Positions 53,166 through 64,000 of a stretch of DNA of 64,000 nt are shown here, piece by piece. A program made the position numbers and the translations under genes. Where the stretch lies: positions 32,660,062 through 32,724,061 of the forward strand of contig OZ038492.1 of assembly GCA_964036315.1 (NCBI GenBank). Reading direction: 5' to 3'. Numbering within the stretch: the stretch's first letter is position 1; every line of letters starts with the position of its first letter. The stretch is from Acanthosepion esculentum (taxonomy: Eukaryota; Mollusca; Cephalopoda; Sepiida; Sepiidae). The notes under the pieces were generated by a model, which saw only the letters and a program-made list of their open reading frames with translations, was not told where the DNA came from and made no database searches.

Positions 53166-55375
53166 TGAAAAGAAACAAATTGGATCTCGCTAATTCTGAA
53201 ATATCACCAACCAAATTACGAACAGGCAAAGCAGCTGTGCCCACTAATATAAATGGCCCCGAGGTCATATCTTCGCCCCGATCTTTGCTTCAAACAAGAA
53301 CTGTTTTTCGCTATGCGAATGTAGACTGGGACAGCTTTCGGTCCTATATGACGGAAGCTTCTCTCCCAACCTTCTTCAAACATGCTGCCCCGAAAACTGC
53401 TGCCCTAATCTCCGAATGGATCTTGCTTCGAATGGAGTGTTTTATAACCTCCCCACCACACCAAAAAAATCAGTCAGCTCAGTTTCGCTCCTCAATGCTC
53501 ACCAGAACCACTACTTCAATATCAATTGTATATTGGCCTTCACTTCTTTCGGAACCACCCGCACTCGCCGTAAGAGAGCTCGGGAAAACGCCAAAAGCAT
53601 CTACGCGCCAGCTGTCCAGGCCAAGGTTGAAAAGAAACAAAATGGATCCCGCGAATTCTAGAAGATCACCCACCAAATTATGAACAGAGGCAAAGCAGCT
53701 GTGCCCACTGTTATAAATGGCCCCGATGTCATATCCTCCTCGACAGACAAGGTGAAGCTCTTTGCCTCAAACTCAACGTCAGATAAAAAAAAGTCCACCG
53801 ACACCCCGACTTCCCACATCTCACTGATCACAATAACAGTAATATACTCATTTCAGCAAGTGGCGTTTTTGGGGGTCAAGGCTTTTGATAAGTCTAGAGA
53901 CTTCTAGACTTATCAAAAGCCTCGACCCCAAAAAAAGCCACTGAACCAGACAAAATTCCAGTGGCCGTCCTTAAGAACATCAATCCAGAATTATCCCCGA
54001 TCCTAGCAAAGTTATTTAACCGCTACTTGAAGGAGAAATCTTTCCCAAACCTGTGGAAGGTGTCAAGCGTATGCCAGGTCTTCAAGTATAGACCCATTAG
54101 TCTCTTCAGTATCATTAGTAATCTTTTTGAGGCTTTAATCGACAAGAAGGTCGTCAAGCAATTAGACAGGAACAACCTCTTGTGTGACGAGCAGTATCAG
54201 TTTCGATCAGCCTGATCCACTGCTGATGTCCTAACTACTATTACACACAGACTTAGTGAGGCCCTTGCCGACACACACGCCGCGAGGACCATAGCATTAG
54301 ATATATCAAAGGCTTTCGACAAGGTGTGTCACAAAATTTTGCTACACAAACTCTCCAGCTAGAAGGGTTTTCTCAATTATAAACATCCTTCCTCACAGGT
54401 AGATCCCTGAAGGTAGTTATTAACGGCTAGTCCACCGAGGTCCTGGCGGTCAACGCAGGCGTCCGCCAAGGGTCATTTCTCGGACCAACCCTCCTTCTGA
54501 TTTACATAAATAATCTGCCTAAGAATAAACTCCGATCATTTGTAAACATCTGTACCAATGAAACTCTTGAGGGTCAGATATTAGCAACTGGCATCTCTTC
54601 CGATCTAACACTATCTTCCCAGTAGGGAAATAAATGTTTCAATACCTCGAAGACCAAACTGGTTACATTCCATCACCGCTGATCAGACACCGAACTACCG
54701 CCAGTCGCGATGAACGGATGTCCCTTTGAGGAAACACTGTCCCTTGAAAGAATATCGGGCCTCAAGCTCACACCCGATCTCAAATGCAATTCCATCGTTA
54801 AAGATGCGGGTAAAATGATCGGCTTCCTGTACTTCGCCAGTAAGTACCTGACAGTTCATACTATCTTCAACCGTTATAAAAGCTAGATCGGACCGAAAAT
54901 GGAGTACTGTTGCCATATTTTGGCAGTCTTGATAGAGATCAAAAGCGTTTCCGCGTACTTGTTAGAGAATTATTATTTTACACCATCCAACCTCTTTCTC
55001 TCACGGGCAGGATGTGTTGAGTCTGTCACTGTTCTATCGCTACGACCATGGAAAGTGCTAGGACGAACTACATTCCTTGGTTCCGCCAGGTCTAGGACCC
55101 GCCATGCTGCTTACATAGTAGCAAACAACCCACATTCCCTCCGCATTCCATCGACGATAAGTAAATTCCACTTAAACTTCTTCCCGCGAACCACTAACCT
55201 GTGGAACAGACGCCTAAGAGGATGTTTTCCCGACTACTACAATCTTAACCTGTTGTCAAGCCTAACTTCAACCGTTGCCTTTCCTTCCTTTCATTCATAT
55301 AAACAACCGTTTAACGTAACCCTCTGCCTCGAGTTGCCCACGGGCCTTGTACAGGGTGAACCTTACTGTTAAAAA
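53166..55375 (+). mobile_element. CR1/jockey-like LINE relic with internal duplication and hairpin
   Basis: Same family as 43.3-47.0 kb. RADWDSF-like region (53,310), a roughly 110-bp direct repeat (53,163-53,275 and 53,627-53,738), a hairpin (53,859-53,942), then RT: NPELSPILAKLFNRYLKE, YRPISLFSIISNLFEALI (53,961-54,215), ALDISKAFDKV (54,292), FLGPTLLLIYINNLP-like (54,478) and C-terminal MEYCCHI and TTNLWNRRLRGCFPDYYN (54,899-55,372). The catalytic YADD region is degraded (near 54,540). The 3' end GCCCACGGGCCTTGTACAGG matches the 3'UTR of the better copy. Confidence 0.85.
53859..53942. repeat. 40-bp hairpin with 4-nt loop inside the LINE
   Basis: Arms 53,859-53,898 and 53,903-53,942 are reverse complements with 3 mismatches around GACT. 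The inner arm is AGGCTTTTGATAAGTCTAGA. It reuses LINE-like sequence (KAFDKSRD frame). Confidence 0.95.
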
Positions 55376-55384
55376 ATATAAAAT

Positions 55385-55632
55385 TTCTAATGAATGGAAC
55401 TCGTAGCAGAATTTGACTATAAATAAATCAAAAATATTGCGGTTTTGTTCAAGGCACTGGAAGAAGAAGAGAAATGCTATCGACACGACCAAAATGTTAT
55501 CAGAAGAAATAGAAATGCAAAATAAACGACACATGTTTCATGTGTGACGCAAAAGCATTTGATAAGGTACAATACAGAACCCTATTTGTACAGCAAGGAA
55601 AACTTGGTTTACATATGCGAAAGATATTACAG

Positions 55633-55640
<8 letters not shown>
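55385..55640 (+). pseudogene. RTE-like LINE, RT palm fragment
   Basis: CGFVQGTG (about 55,438) then DAKAFDKVQYRTLF and GKLGLHMRKILQLY (55,540-55,640), the RT palm with its first catalytic Asp degraded to the CDAKAFD context. It begins immediately after the CR1-like 3' end and ends in an AT array. Confidence 0.65.

Positions 55641-55682
<42 letters not shown>
55635..55682. repeat. (AT)n array
   Basis: Between LINE fragment and SINE. Confidence 0.95.
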
Positions 55683-55961
55683 TGAAAAATTAATTTCGGT
55701 TGATCCCTCTGGTTTGAGGTGTGAATTTGTAAACAGTGACTATTTAAGCTAATACTGCACGACTCTTCGACAGAATTGAGTCACTGTCAGTCACTGTGTG
55801 TTTATCTGAATCTAAAAATAAACACGCTAAAATTCATCTTCATCCCGTACCGTACACTGAGGGCTTAGTGGGAGAAGTTTCGACTGATCCTAGCTAGAGG
55901 CAACCGGACGTCTAGCCACACTGATGAGCTGTGAAACAGCAAAACAGTCTGTCTGTGCATG

Positions 55962-55962
<1 letters not shown>
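55683..55962 (+). mobile_element. tRNA-derived SINE, family A, copy 4
   Basis: Closest relative of 820-1,122 over the 5' 170 bp (AATTAATTTCGGTTGATCCC, GTAAACAGTGACTATTTA, ACGACTCTTCGACAGAATTG). The B-box zone is partly deleted. It ends ACAGTCTGTCTGTGCATGAC and an AT tract. Confidence 0.75.

Positions 55963-55964
<2 letters not shown>

Positions 55965-56026
<62 letters not shown>
55965..56026. repeat. (AT)n-(GA)n compound microsatellite
   Basis: Same order as at 1,816-1,871. Confidence 0.95.
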
Positions 56027-56688
56027 AAATATACAGTGTAACAAATAAATAATAAAAATTAAAATAAATTGATCTAAATACATCCAAATATATAAATAAA
56101 CTAACAACCGATACAGATAAACTAGCCGTTAGAAAAAATAAATAAAGATAATCCATCCAAATAAAGGCATGAAGTAATAAACAAATTAAGAACTGTTCCC
56201 GCCAAAATAATAGTCAGAACAAACCACAGCAATCAACCCCAAAATTGAACAAATAGCTTTAATTATCTTCCCAAACAAAAACAAAACTATTAAATAAGTT
56301 ATATAAACAAATTTTTACTACGTTAATAAAAACACCGATCAAAATAAAAATAAAATAAATAAATAAATATATAAGATAAGAAATAAAAATAAAAAATAAA
56401 AATAAATAAAAACAAGCAAAATAATTTAACCCAAATAAATAAACAAATAAACGACTTCCGGTAAAATAACCGCCAAAATTGACTACCCACAATGCCCCAC
56501 TGACCGGTATATATAAATAGCCGAGAGAAATAACAGCGCTCGTGGCCTGACGATTGCATCTAGCATGAAACAGACTGTCGCCTCTAAGTGTTGACTTCTA
56601 TGTTGACTTTTATATTTACACACGCTCTATCTCTGATATTGAGCACTTTATCCCATAAATATAGCACATCTTAAAACTATATTTCTTC

Positions 56689-56691
<3 letters not shown>
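56027..56691. other. A-rich segment ending in a promoter-like TATA region
   Basis: Strongly A-rich plus strand, then GGTATATATAAATAGCCGAG at about 56,507 followed by a segment whose reverse complement also occurs at 1,876-1,935 (GTCGCCTCTAAGTGTTGACT). No open frame follows. Function unknown; a retroelement control region is possible. Confidence 0.35.

Positions 56692-56757
<66 letters not shown>
56692..56757. repeat. (AT)n array
   Basis: Simple repeat. Confidence 0.95.
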
Positions 56758-56759
<2 letters not shown>

Positions 56760-57177
56760 TTCTGAGCTTAGCTTTCCGTAGTCTTCCGCGTTTAGCTTTC
56801 TGCGTGCGGTTAAAACAAAATGAGCTGCGCATGTACACAAACATAGAAAGAGGACTGATGCGTTCTCGTAGCGAATTTATTTAACCTATGCAGCGGAACG
56901 ACCCTAAGAGAACTGGATGGCTTATTAAAGATAGCGTCTATAGATGGTAACAGTGAGTAACCAAACTAACGAGTTTATGTGCATGAAAATAATAATGAGT
57001 TTGATCCACACTGGGTACCTCATACTTTCGGCCTTGTGCCTCATCTAAGCCAAGCTTAGAAAATCTCCATTATATTTTTGAATACGCAGTTAAAAGACAT
57101 TATCGAATATTTAAAACTTCTTAGCAAAAATGACACAAGCTAATCTTTCTGCTAGGTGAATCAATTCTTATTCTAGC

Positions 57178-57180
<3 letters not shown>
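56758..57180. other. Mostly unassigned; family D SINE fragment at 57,000-57,068
   Basis: 57,000-57,068 on the plus strand: GTTTGATCCACACTGGGTAC, CTTTCGGCCTTGTGCCTCAT, AAGCTTAGAAAATC. The remainder shows no gene. Confidence 0.6.

Positions 57181-57240
<60 letters not shown>
57181..57240. repeat. (AT)n array
   Basis: Simple repeat. Confidence 0.95.
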
Positions 57241-57241
<1 letters not shown>

Positions 57242-57466
57242 TAGCCGAATTAACCGCGCCTTGCTGCCTGTCACATATTTTTTGTACGAAAATAATGATT
57301 GATTTTAAATCATTGTTATAATTTGTGGGTAAAAAGGATGCATTTTAATATTGCTCAATGATCTTGCCGATTTGACCACCATCTTCTGGCTTTCTCCTTC
57401 CATATTTTGGGTAAGATTCATTCCCTTGTTCAAATTTAAATCAAAGACAGACAAACTTTACTACAA

Positions 57467-57469
<3 letters not shown>

Positions 57470-57533
<64 letters not shown>

Positions 57534-57645
57534 ATATACATACATATATATATATATATATACATACATACATATATATATATATATACACATACATATA
57601 TATATATATATATACATACACATATATATATATATATATATATAT
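57470..57645. repeat. (AT)n array with TACATACA interruptions
   Basis: Simple repeat; the open frame across it is an artefact. Confidence 0.95.
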
Positions 57646-58464
57646 AACGTAAGGAATTCAGTTTTTTCTTTATCCTTATCTGATTAGAATTTGAAATTAA
57701 GTTTTAACGGCTTCTACTGAGAGGTGCCCACGGATTTAGAAGATGAGAAAGCGGCAGGAAAAGCGAAACATATTAGCTGATTTTATTTGCCGAAATTCGT
57801 GGGCGACAATATTTTCATGGCTTCGCTAAATATTTAATCAATATGGACAAATCTGAAATTTTAGTTTTCTTGTTGTAGCGTGTCAAATCTGTTGAATTAA
57901 TTTAATAAAACGAACCTTAGAATGTGCATGTCATTGCAAGTATATAACATGCTGTAATATTAATATGCTTTCAAATTTCTTGATGTGTGTATGTTTTTTT
58001 TTCTTTGTTTACTTCGTACGGCCAGCTTTTTTCATTCTTAGTGTAGTGTCGTGCATAAAGATGATCTATGTTCCTAGTTAAATTCCATTTTATTTATCCT
58101 TCTTTGTTTTATTAAAAGATCTCTGAATCTGAAAATGCCTGCCCATGAAATATACGCCGAGGCCTGTGTGTTGTGAATAGTGTGTCGAGGAAAATCAAAA
58201 TTTTTGTTAATGTTTGTCTAATATTTGTTACCTGTCTAAAAAAAAAAACAACTGATATCCTTATCAAATAAAAACCCTTGTAAATGTGCCTAAATTTATG
58301 TATGAACCAGTATGTTTTCCATACAAAGTGTCTTGCAGCATACGTAGCGATATTTTCCACTTCGCTCGATTCGTGATGACTTAAACATTTTGTGACTATA
58401 CAAACATTCCTATTAATGCGTGTGTCCTTGTGTAAGCGTATAGAAAGTTTGCCTACATTTGTAC
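57646..58464. other. Unassigned, no gene seen
   Basis: No recognised domain or repeat. Confidence 0.45.
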
Positions 58465-58520
58465 GTATACACACACACACACACACACACTCTCACACAC
58501 ACACACATATATATATATTT
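58465..58520. repeat. (CA)n-(AT)n compound microsatellite
   Basis: CA run with one CTCTCA break, then a short AT run. Confidence 0.9.
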
Positions 58521-58906
58521 GTGTTTCAATCATGGCTTGAGGCATTCGGAAGTCTAGTCGCACTGAGGAGCTGTGATACAGCGAAACAGTACTGTCTGTG
58601 AGTGACATAATTTAGCTCTTGAAAATACATTTCAATTGAGCACTGTTGAGTGATAAGCTAATTCTATAAACAACAGCCACCTGCACTAATGCAAAGCTCT
58701 TCAGTAAAATGAATGGAGCACTTTGGCTGATGGGCATTTGTTTACATTTGTAAAAACAATACGCTAGATTTAGTTGTGTAACTCTACCGAGTGAAGATAG
58801 CTCTGGCCGACACCAAATTAGTTGTGTTTCAATCCGGGCTTGAGGCATTCGGATGTCTAGTCGCACTGAGGAGCTGTGATACAGCGAAACAGTACTTTCT
58901 GTCAAT

Positions 58907-58959
<53 letters not shown>

Positions 58960-59006
58960 ATCCCTATAAACTGTTTCGCTGTATCAGCGAAACAGTACTG
59001 TCTGTG

Positions 59007-59042
<36 letters not shown>

Positions 59043-59150
59043 ATCCCTATAAACTGTTTCGCTGTATCACAGCTCTTCAGTGTGGCTAGAAGTCCGATTG
59101 TGATTGCTTCAAGCCGGGATCGAAAACATAACTCAGAAATCATACCTCTA
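58521..59150. mobile_element. Cluster of family A SINEs in mixed orientation around AT tracts
   Basis: Plus 3' end (58,521-58,608, from GTGTTTCAATCATGGCTTGA to TCTGTGAGTGACAT); plus full copy (58,611-58,911) with B-box-like GTGTTTCAATCCGGGC; AT tract 58,912-58,956; minus tail (58,957-58,985, TGTTTCGCTGTATCA); plus tail (58,986-59,010); AT tract 59,011-59,039; minus copy (59,040-59,150) with TGTTTCGCTGTATCACAGCT and CCGGGATCGAAAAC. Tails meet at the AT tracts each time. Confidence 0.75.
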
Positions 59151-59314
59151 GGCTAGAGAGAAAGGGAAATTTTAGAGTTTTCTATACGACATACGCCAGT
59201 AGCTAGGAGAGCTCAATTCATAGTTGAAGAGCAATGTGTTAATAGCAGTAGGAGCCACTGTTTTTAAAATTACACTTTTCTCCAGAGAGCTCAACCGGAT
59301 TTCCCGAGAGCATA

Positions 59315-60569
<1,255 letters not shown>

Positions 60570-60574
60570 CGCTC

Positions 60575-60784
60575 TACTTAGTGTATTGAGCACTTTACGT
60601 AGTTGTCTTTTTACTCGTTTCGTTTTTCTTTCTTTGGACTTGGAGCTTAAACACTTGACGGTTGTTTTCGCCTTGTTTATATTTTTGGTTCTTTCTTTTT
60701 TTTATTTCCCATTTTTCCACGGCTACCGATTTGTTCTACTGCAAGTTGAGCTATCCGAGGTTTTTCCAAACGAGTACCACCATT

Positions 60785-60822
<38 letters not shown>

Positions 60823-60823
60823 C

Positions 60824-60904
<81 letters not shown>

Positions 60905-61200
60905 AACATAGAGAGCCAGACAAAACTACCAAGCTTTCACCTCAGCGGATCGTCAGGGAAGCCAGCCTGGTCTGGACTACTTACTGTATTTGAGCACTTT
61001 ATTTAGTTAGTTGCGTACTTGTATCGGGGTTTTTTTCTTTTGGCTTTGGACCTACATGCTGAACGATTGTTTTCGACAGGCGTTCATGTTCTCGGCTCTT
61101 TCTTTTTTTTATACCTTTTTTCCTTCGATATTGATTTGATAATTTGCAAATCAAGAAACCGAAGGTTTTCCGAAACGAGTGTAGTTACTTATACTTATAA
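60575..61200. repeat. Diverged direct duplication enclosing an AT array
   Basis: 60,579-60,780 and 60,983-61,195 share GAGCACTTTAnnTAGTT, TTCTTT...TTGGACnT, GGTTGTTTTCG, TTCTTTCTTTTTTTTAT and CCGAGGTTTTTCCAAACGAG/CCGAAGGTTTTCCGAAACGAG. A complex AT array lies at 60,786-60,900. Confidence 0.75.
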
Positions 61201-61222
61201 GATTACTACTACTACTACTAAT

Positions 61223-61227
<5 letters not shown>

Positions 61228-61274
<47 letters not shown>
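61228..61274. repeat. (AT)n array after ACT/AAT triplets
   Basis: Simple repeat. Confidence 0.95.
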
Positions 61275-61280
<6 letters not shown>

Positions 61281-61535
61281 GAAGAAAGAAACCGCAACCG
61301 TTTTTGGTTGTAATGTGGATGTTTTTTAAAAAATATTATGCTTTATTTTCCATAATTTTTATACACGGGTTTTTGGTCTCGTGACCGTCATCAGGCAAAG
61401 GGTAGAGATTTCCATATATTATTAAAAATAATTAATTTTTGCTCCTTTATGTTTTTCAATGTTAAATATACTCAATATGAGAAATCATCTTTTGTTTGTG
61501 TTAGTGACCCAAATGTCTTTCTTGAACTGTCTTAC

Positions 61536-61599
<64 letters not shown>

Positions 61600-61744
61600 G
61601 AAAAAATGGATTTTTTATTTATTAATCCGAAAGATTTTTCACTTTAACTGTTATCGTTGGTGGATACCCATATTGTAATAGACTTTACGTTTATTTTTTA
61701 AACAGCATATTTATTTTCGTCTACCGGCATGAATATTTGAGAAA
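61275..61744. other. Unassigned with (AT)n array at 61,540-61,597
   Basis: No gene seen. Confidence 0.5.
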
Positions 61745-61990
61745 TCTTATTAAAAGAAAAAGACTCGAACCTGTGTCTTTCCCGCTCATTTGTGTCACAA
61801 GTCCTGTTACTTTTCGGACAGATCTCGTGTATAGGTTGCGGCAGAAATACCTCTGACATATACCTCCAAGAAATACCTCGCACCTAATGGCAGGACATTA
61901 GCTAAGTGAAGACATCCATTGCGACTAGTGCCTTGCTATTATGTCGGAGGTATTTCCGGGAGTTGTCTGTTGAACGTATTTCTGTCTCGT
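61745..61990 (-). mobile_element. Possible tRNA-derived SINE
   Basis: The minus strand reads CTGTCCGAAAAGTAACAGGA...GACACAGGTTCGAGTC, a B-box-like ending (about 61,768-61,785) after a tRNA-sized distance from a weak A-box. Nearby ATACCTCTGACATATACCTC and GTCGGAGGTATTTCC form an imperfect inverted repeat. Confidence 0.4.
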
Positions 61991-62067
61991 CTTGTATATT
62001 TTGATCTGACATTATTTCCTTGTTGCTCTAAACGATGAGCAAGCATCCCACAGCCCGATGTAACTAG

Positions 62068-62304
62068 GTTTGCCTGACTCAGCCTGTCTCAATCCCTTTT
62101 GAGCCGCGACGGAGGCGCTTCTGGCCAACTGTGTGGGACTCTCCGTCGCGGTCCACCAAAATCAAACGCAAGCGAATGGCCTCGTCAAACTCTGATCAAA
62201 TGCCATCTCCGCCACTGTCACCAGGGGAGAGAAAGCGAATAGGGAGAGAGATAGCGAGAGAGAGAGAGAGGATGATAATGATCCCGATGCTCGGATGCTC
62301 ATGA
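62068..62304 (+). CDS. Candidate coding exon, unknown function
   Basis: 78-codon frame open from after TAG (62,065-62,067) to TGA (62,302-62,304), GC-rich in an AT-rich window. It reads EPRRRRFWPTVWDSPSRS, TKIKRKRMASSNSDQMPSPP, LSPGERKRIGREIARERE. The basic, Ser/Pro-rich composition resembles a nuclear or regulatory protein segment and is not a repeat translation until the final (GA)n part. A possible splice acceptor TTTGCCTGACTCAG ends at 62,082; an internal Met is at 62,176. I do not recognise the family. An 11-bp perfect stem CCGCGACGGAG/CTCCGTCGCGG (62,104-62,114, 62,141-62,151) overlaps it. Confidence 0.3.
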   Translation, partial: VCLTQPVSIPFEPRRRRFWPTVWDSPSRSTKIKRKRMASSNSDQMPSPPLSPGERKRIGREIARERERMIMIPMLGCS

Positions 62305-62322
62305 TCCCGATGCTCGGATGCT
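62262..62322. repeat. (GA)n then 22-bp direct repeat and (GAC)n
   Basis: ATGATCCCGATGCTCGGATG + CTC occurs twice in tandem (about 62,278-62,322), followed by GACGACGACGACGACGAC. Confidence 0.85.
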
Positions 62323-62499
62323 CGGGTGCAGAAGACGACGACGACGACGACTATAATCGTTAGGTTCAGTGCATACGGGCGGAAAGAAGCATGTTTACAG
62401 TAATAGAGAAATAATGCTGAATAAAAATGACCCATTAAAATATTACTGTTGTTTAAGTTTCGGGTTCGAAACACCAAGCTAGCAGATATAGAGTCGTTT

Positions 62500-62750
62500 A
62501 TTTACATTATTCGGACTGCTATACTCGTAACTCAGACATCCGAAAGAGGCATAGCACGTGGAACTAGAGCAATCTACTTCGGTGGACGAAATAAAGGGTT
62601 CGATCGAAATTCCAATCACCTGAAGAAGGCCGGAGCGTACAACGGCTGAAACGTTGTGAATATGGCAATGAAGATGAGGCTAACACTCCGAATAATGTAA
62701 ATAATGTAAGTAATCATAATACCTCATCTCAGAGATATAGACAGATTCGT
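62500..62750 (+). mobile_element. tRNA-derived SINE, family B, 5'-truncated copy
   Basis: CATCCGAAAGAGGCATAGCA, ACGTGGAACTAGAGCAATCT, CACCTGAAGAAGGCCGGAGC, GGCTGAAACGTTGTGAATAT, AATAATGTAAATAATGTAAG, then CTCAGAGATATAGACAGAT. It is preceded by a short inverted ATTTACATTATTCGGACTGC (62,498-62,519). Confidence 0.8.
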
Positions 62751-63630
62751 TTCTACGTTCCTTAAAATAGATAATTCAATCTTTCTGTATCAAAGCGACT
62801 TCCGTGGACGGAATGGTAAACGCTCGATTTCTCTGGCGGGAAAGGGTAATATATTCCTGTCGGAGTTAGAGTCTTTCTTTAGTAAGACTTCTAAATGTAG
62901 GCCGGTTGTTATTAATTTTATTAATTTCATTGTTTAAGAAAATAACAAAATGCAGGGATAGCAACTCAAAATATATATTCGCTCGAAAAATAATGTTTAC
63001 AGTAACAAAGAAATAGAATTAATTCAAATATAAAATTTGTCACTTAGCTGCTTGATTTTACCTTCAGCATCTCGACTCTTGAGTTACGTAAACGGACACT
63101 CAAGCAATCACTTCGTCCACTGGTCAGACGATATCAGCAATAGCCTTTGAGATTATTAATTCCTTCTAGCTCTCTATCTGAATGCAGAAAGAGGCGGTCA
63201 TCAGGTCAGAATGTAAGCCTTCTTTGGTGATTATTATATTAAATTTATATATAAACATCGTGTATTTTATTTCAGATTTTAATCGCGGTGCTTCTTTTTT
63301 TTCAGTCCTCGATAGAGATCTAACAAGAGAGGTATAAAAACTGGTTAATCTTTTTCTTGTTCTTTGTTTTTTGATTAACCTTTTTACTTTTCGATTTACC
63401 ACTTTACGGCAGCTATCACCATATTTTTTTTTATTCTTTCCTGCTGTTTTCATACCTCCATTTTTATGGCAGTCATTAAATTGTTCAGCCCTTTTAAAAT
63501 ATTTCGATTTTATGACAATGGAGAATATAATCGTCAGTTATGAATCTCTCGAGGTCATCTTTTTAAATTAATTTCGGCTATGGATTTTATTCAGTTTCTT
63601 CTTAATAGTTGGGATCAAAGGTCGTATTTG
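62751..63630. other. Unassigned, no gene seen
   Basis: No recognised repeat or coding signal. Confidence 0.45.
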
Positions 63631-63643
63631 AAAAAGTGATTTC

Positions 63644-63725
<82 letters not shown>

Positions 63726-63739
63726 CGAAATCACTTTTT
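63631..63739. repeat. (CA)n-(TA)n microsatellite inside a 19-bp hairpin
   Basis: Arms AAAAAGTGATTTCGTTTCA (63,631-63,649) and its exact complement (63,721-63,739) enclose a CA run (to about 63,685) and a TA run (63,686-63,720). Confidence 0.95.
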
Positions 63740-64000
63740 AAATGCCCATTAAGGAATTGTATTCCTGATCAATCAAAATTCGTAAATAATTATATAGGCC
63801 ACACTACAAAATGTTTGACACGAAGCCTCACTCTACACCTTTCTAACCATATGAGCTATGGTTATTAGATCTCATTTAAATATTCATGGCGACCTAATCG
63901 TAACATACTTGTTGACAACACTAATATAATAGCATCATCTACATGCCAGAAAAGGCTAAAAATAATGGAAGTCTTATTAATAAAACCAAAAAAAAACAAC
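63740..64000. other. Unassigned
   Basis: No gene or repeat recognised up to the window end. Confidence 0.4.

Overview
The window looks like gene-poor, repeat-dominated DNA from an animal nucleus, most likely a cephalopod mollusc of octopus type. That call is an inference. It rests on long (AT)n and (GATA)n arrays, several tRNA-derived SINE families, and decayed LINEs of I-like, CR1/jockey-like, RTE-like, R4/Dong-like and R2/NeSL-like type together with Tc1/mariner, pogo-like and hAT-like DNA elements. I see no convincing multi-exon host gene. The only host-like coding signal is one short GC-rich open frame at 62,068-62,304. Most long open frames here are either transposon remnants or translations of simple repeats.

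Layout, 0-20 kb: a mariner relic (1-479); head-to-tail and tail-to-tail SINEs separated by AT tracts (0.8-1.9 kb); a SINE pair (2.2-2.7 kb); (GATA)n arrays (3.8-4.4 kb); a 113-bp inverted repeat between AT arrays (4.87-5.38 kb); CR1-like LINE scraps (5.9-6.4, 10.2-10.7, 11.8-13.4 kb) with an associated dispersed repeat carrying a pogo-like MITE; a 2,030-bp hAT-like non-autonomous element with an 8-bp target duplication (7,195-9,224); a minisatellite-bearing element (9.5-10.19 kb); SINEs and RTE-like LINE ends up to 19 kb.

Layout, 20-43 kb: a nearly full-length minus-strand I-like LINE with RNase H (19.1-23.2 kb); a second minisatellite-bearing element with thirty-two 30-bp repeats (23.4-24.76 kb); RTE-like and R4-like LINE pieces (25.8-27.7 kb); a tandem array of LINE 3' ends separated by (ATT)n (28.9-29.5 kb); the matching minus-strand R4/Dong-like LINE (30.3-34.1 kb); a mariner relic (34.8-35.4 kb); AT arrays; a plus-strand restriction-like-endonuclease LINE (37.0-39.85 kb); a Tx1/L1-like LINE C-terminus (39.9-41.0 kb).

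Layout, 43-64 kb: the best preserved LINE, a CR1/jockey-like element whose ORF2 has one stop and one frameshift (43.3-47.0 kb); an apparently young SINE with a perfect 14-bp target duplication (47.64-48.15 kb); an 80-bp mariner MITE (49.26 kb); a third copy of the minisatellite element family (49.44-49.86 kb); a 5S rRNA-like sequence (50.27-50.39 kb); a TIR element that carries a tRNA-like gene (50.69-51.04 kb); chimeric LINE relics (52.7-55.6 kb); more SINE/AT-tract clusters; a Tc1 relic (59.3-60.4 kb); several hairpins.

The most coherent novel signal is that the three minisatellite-bearing elements end in the same roughly 50-bp sequence as the I-like LINE at 19.1 kb. This is the signature of a non-autonomous partner mobilised by that LINE. 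Each partner copy has the same internal order of two repeat modules, and each module has been amplified independently at different loci.
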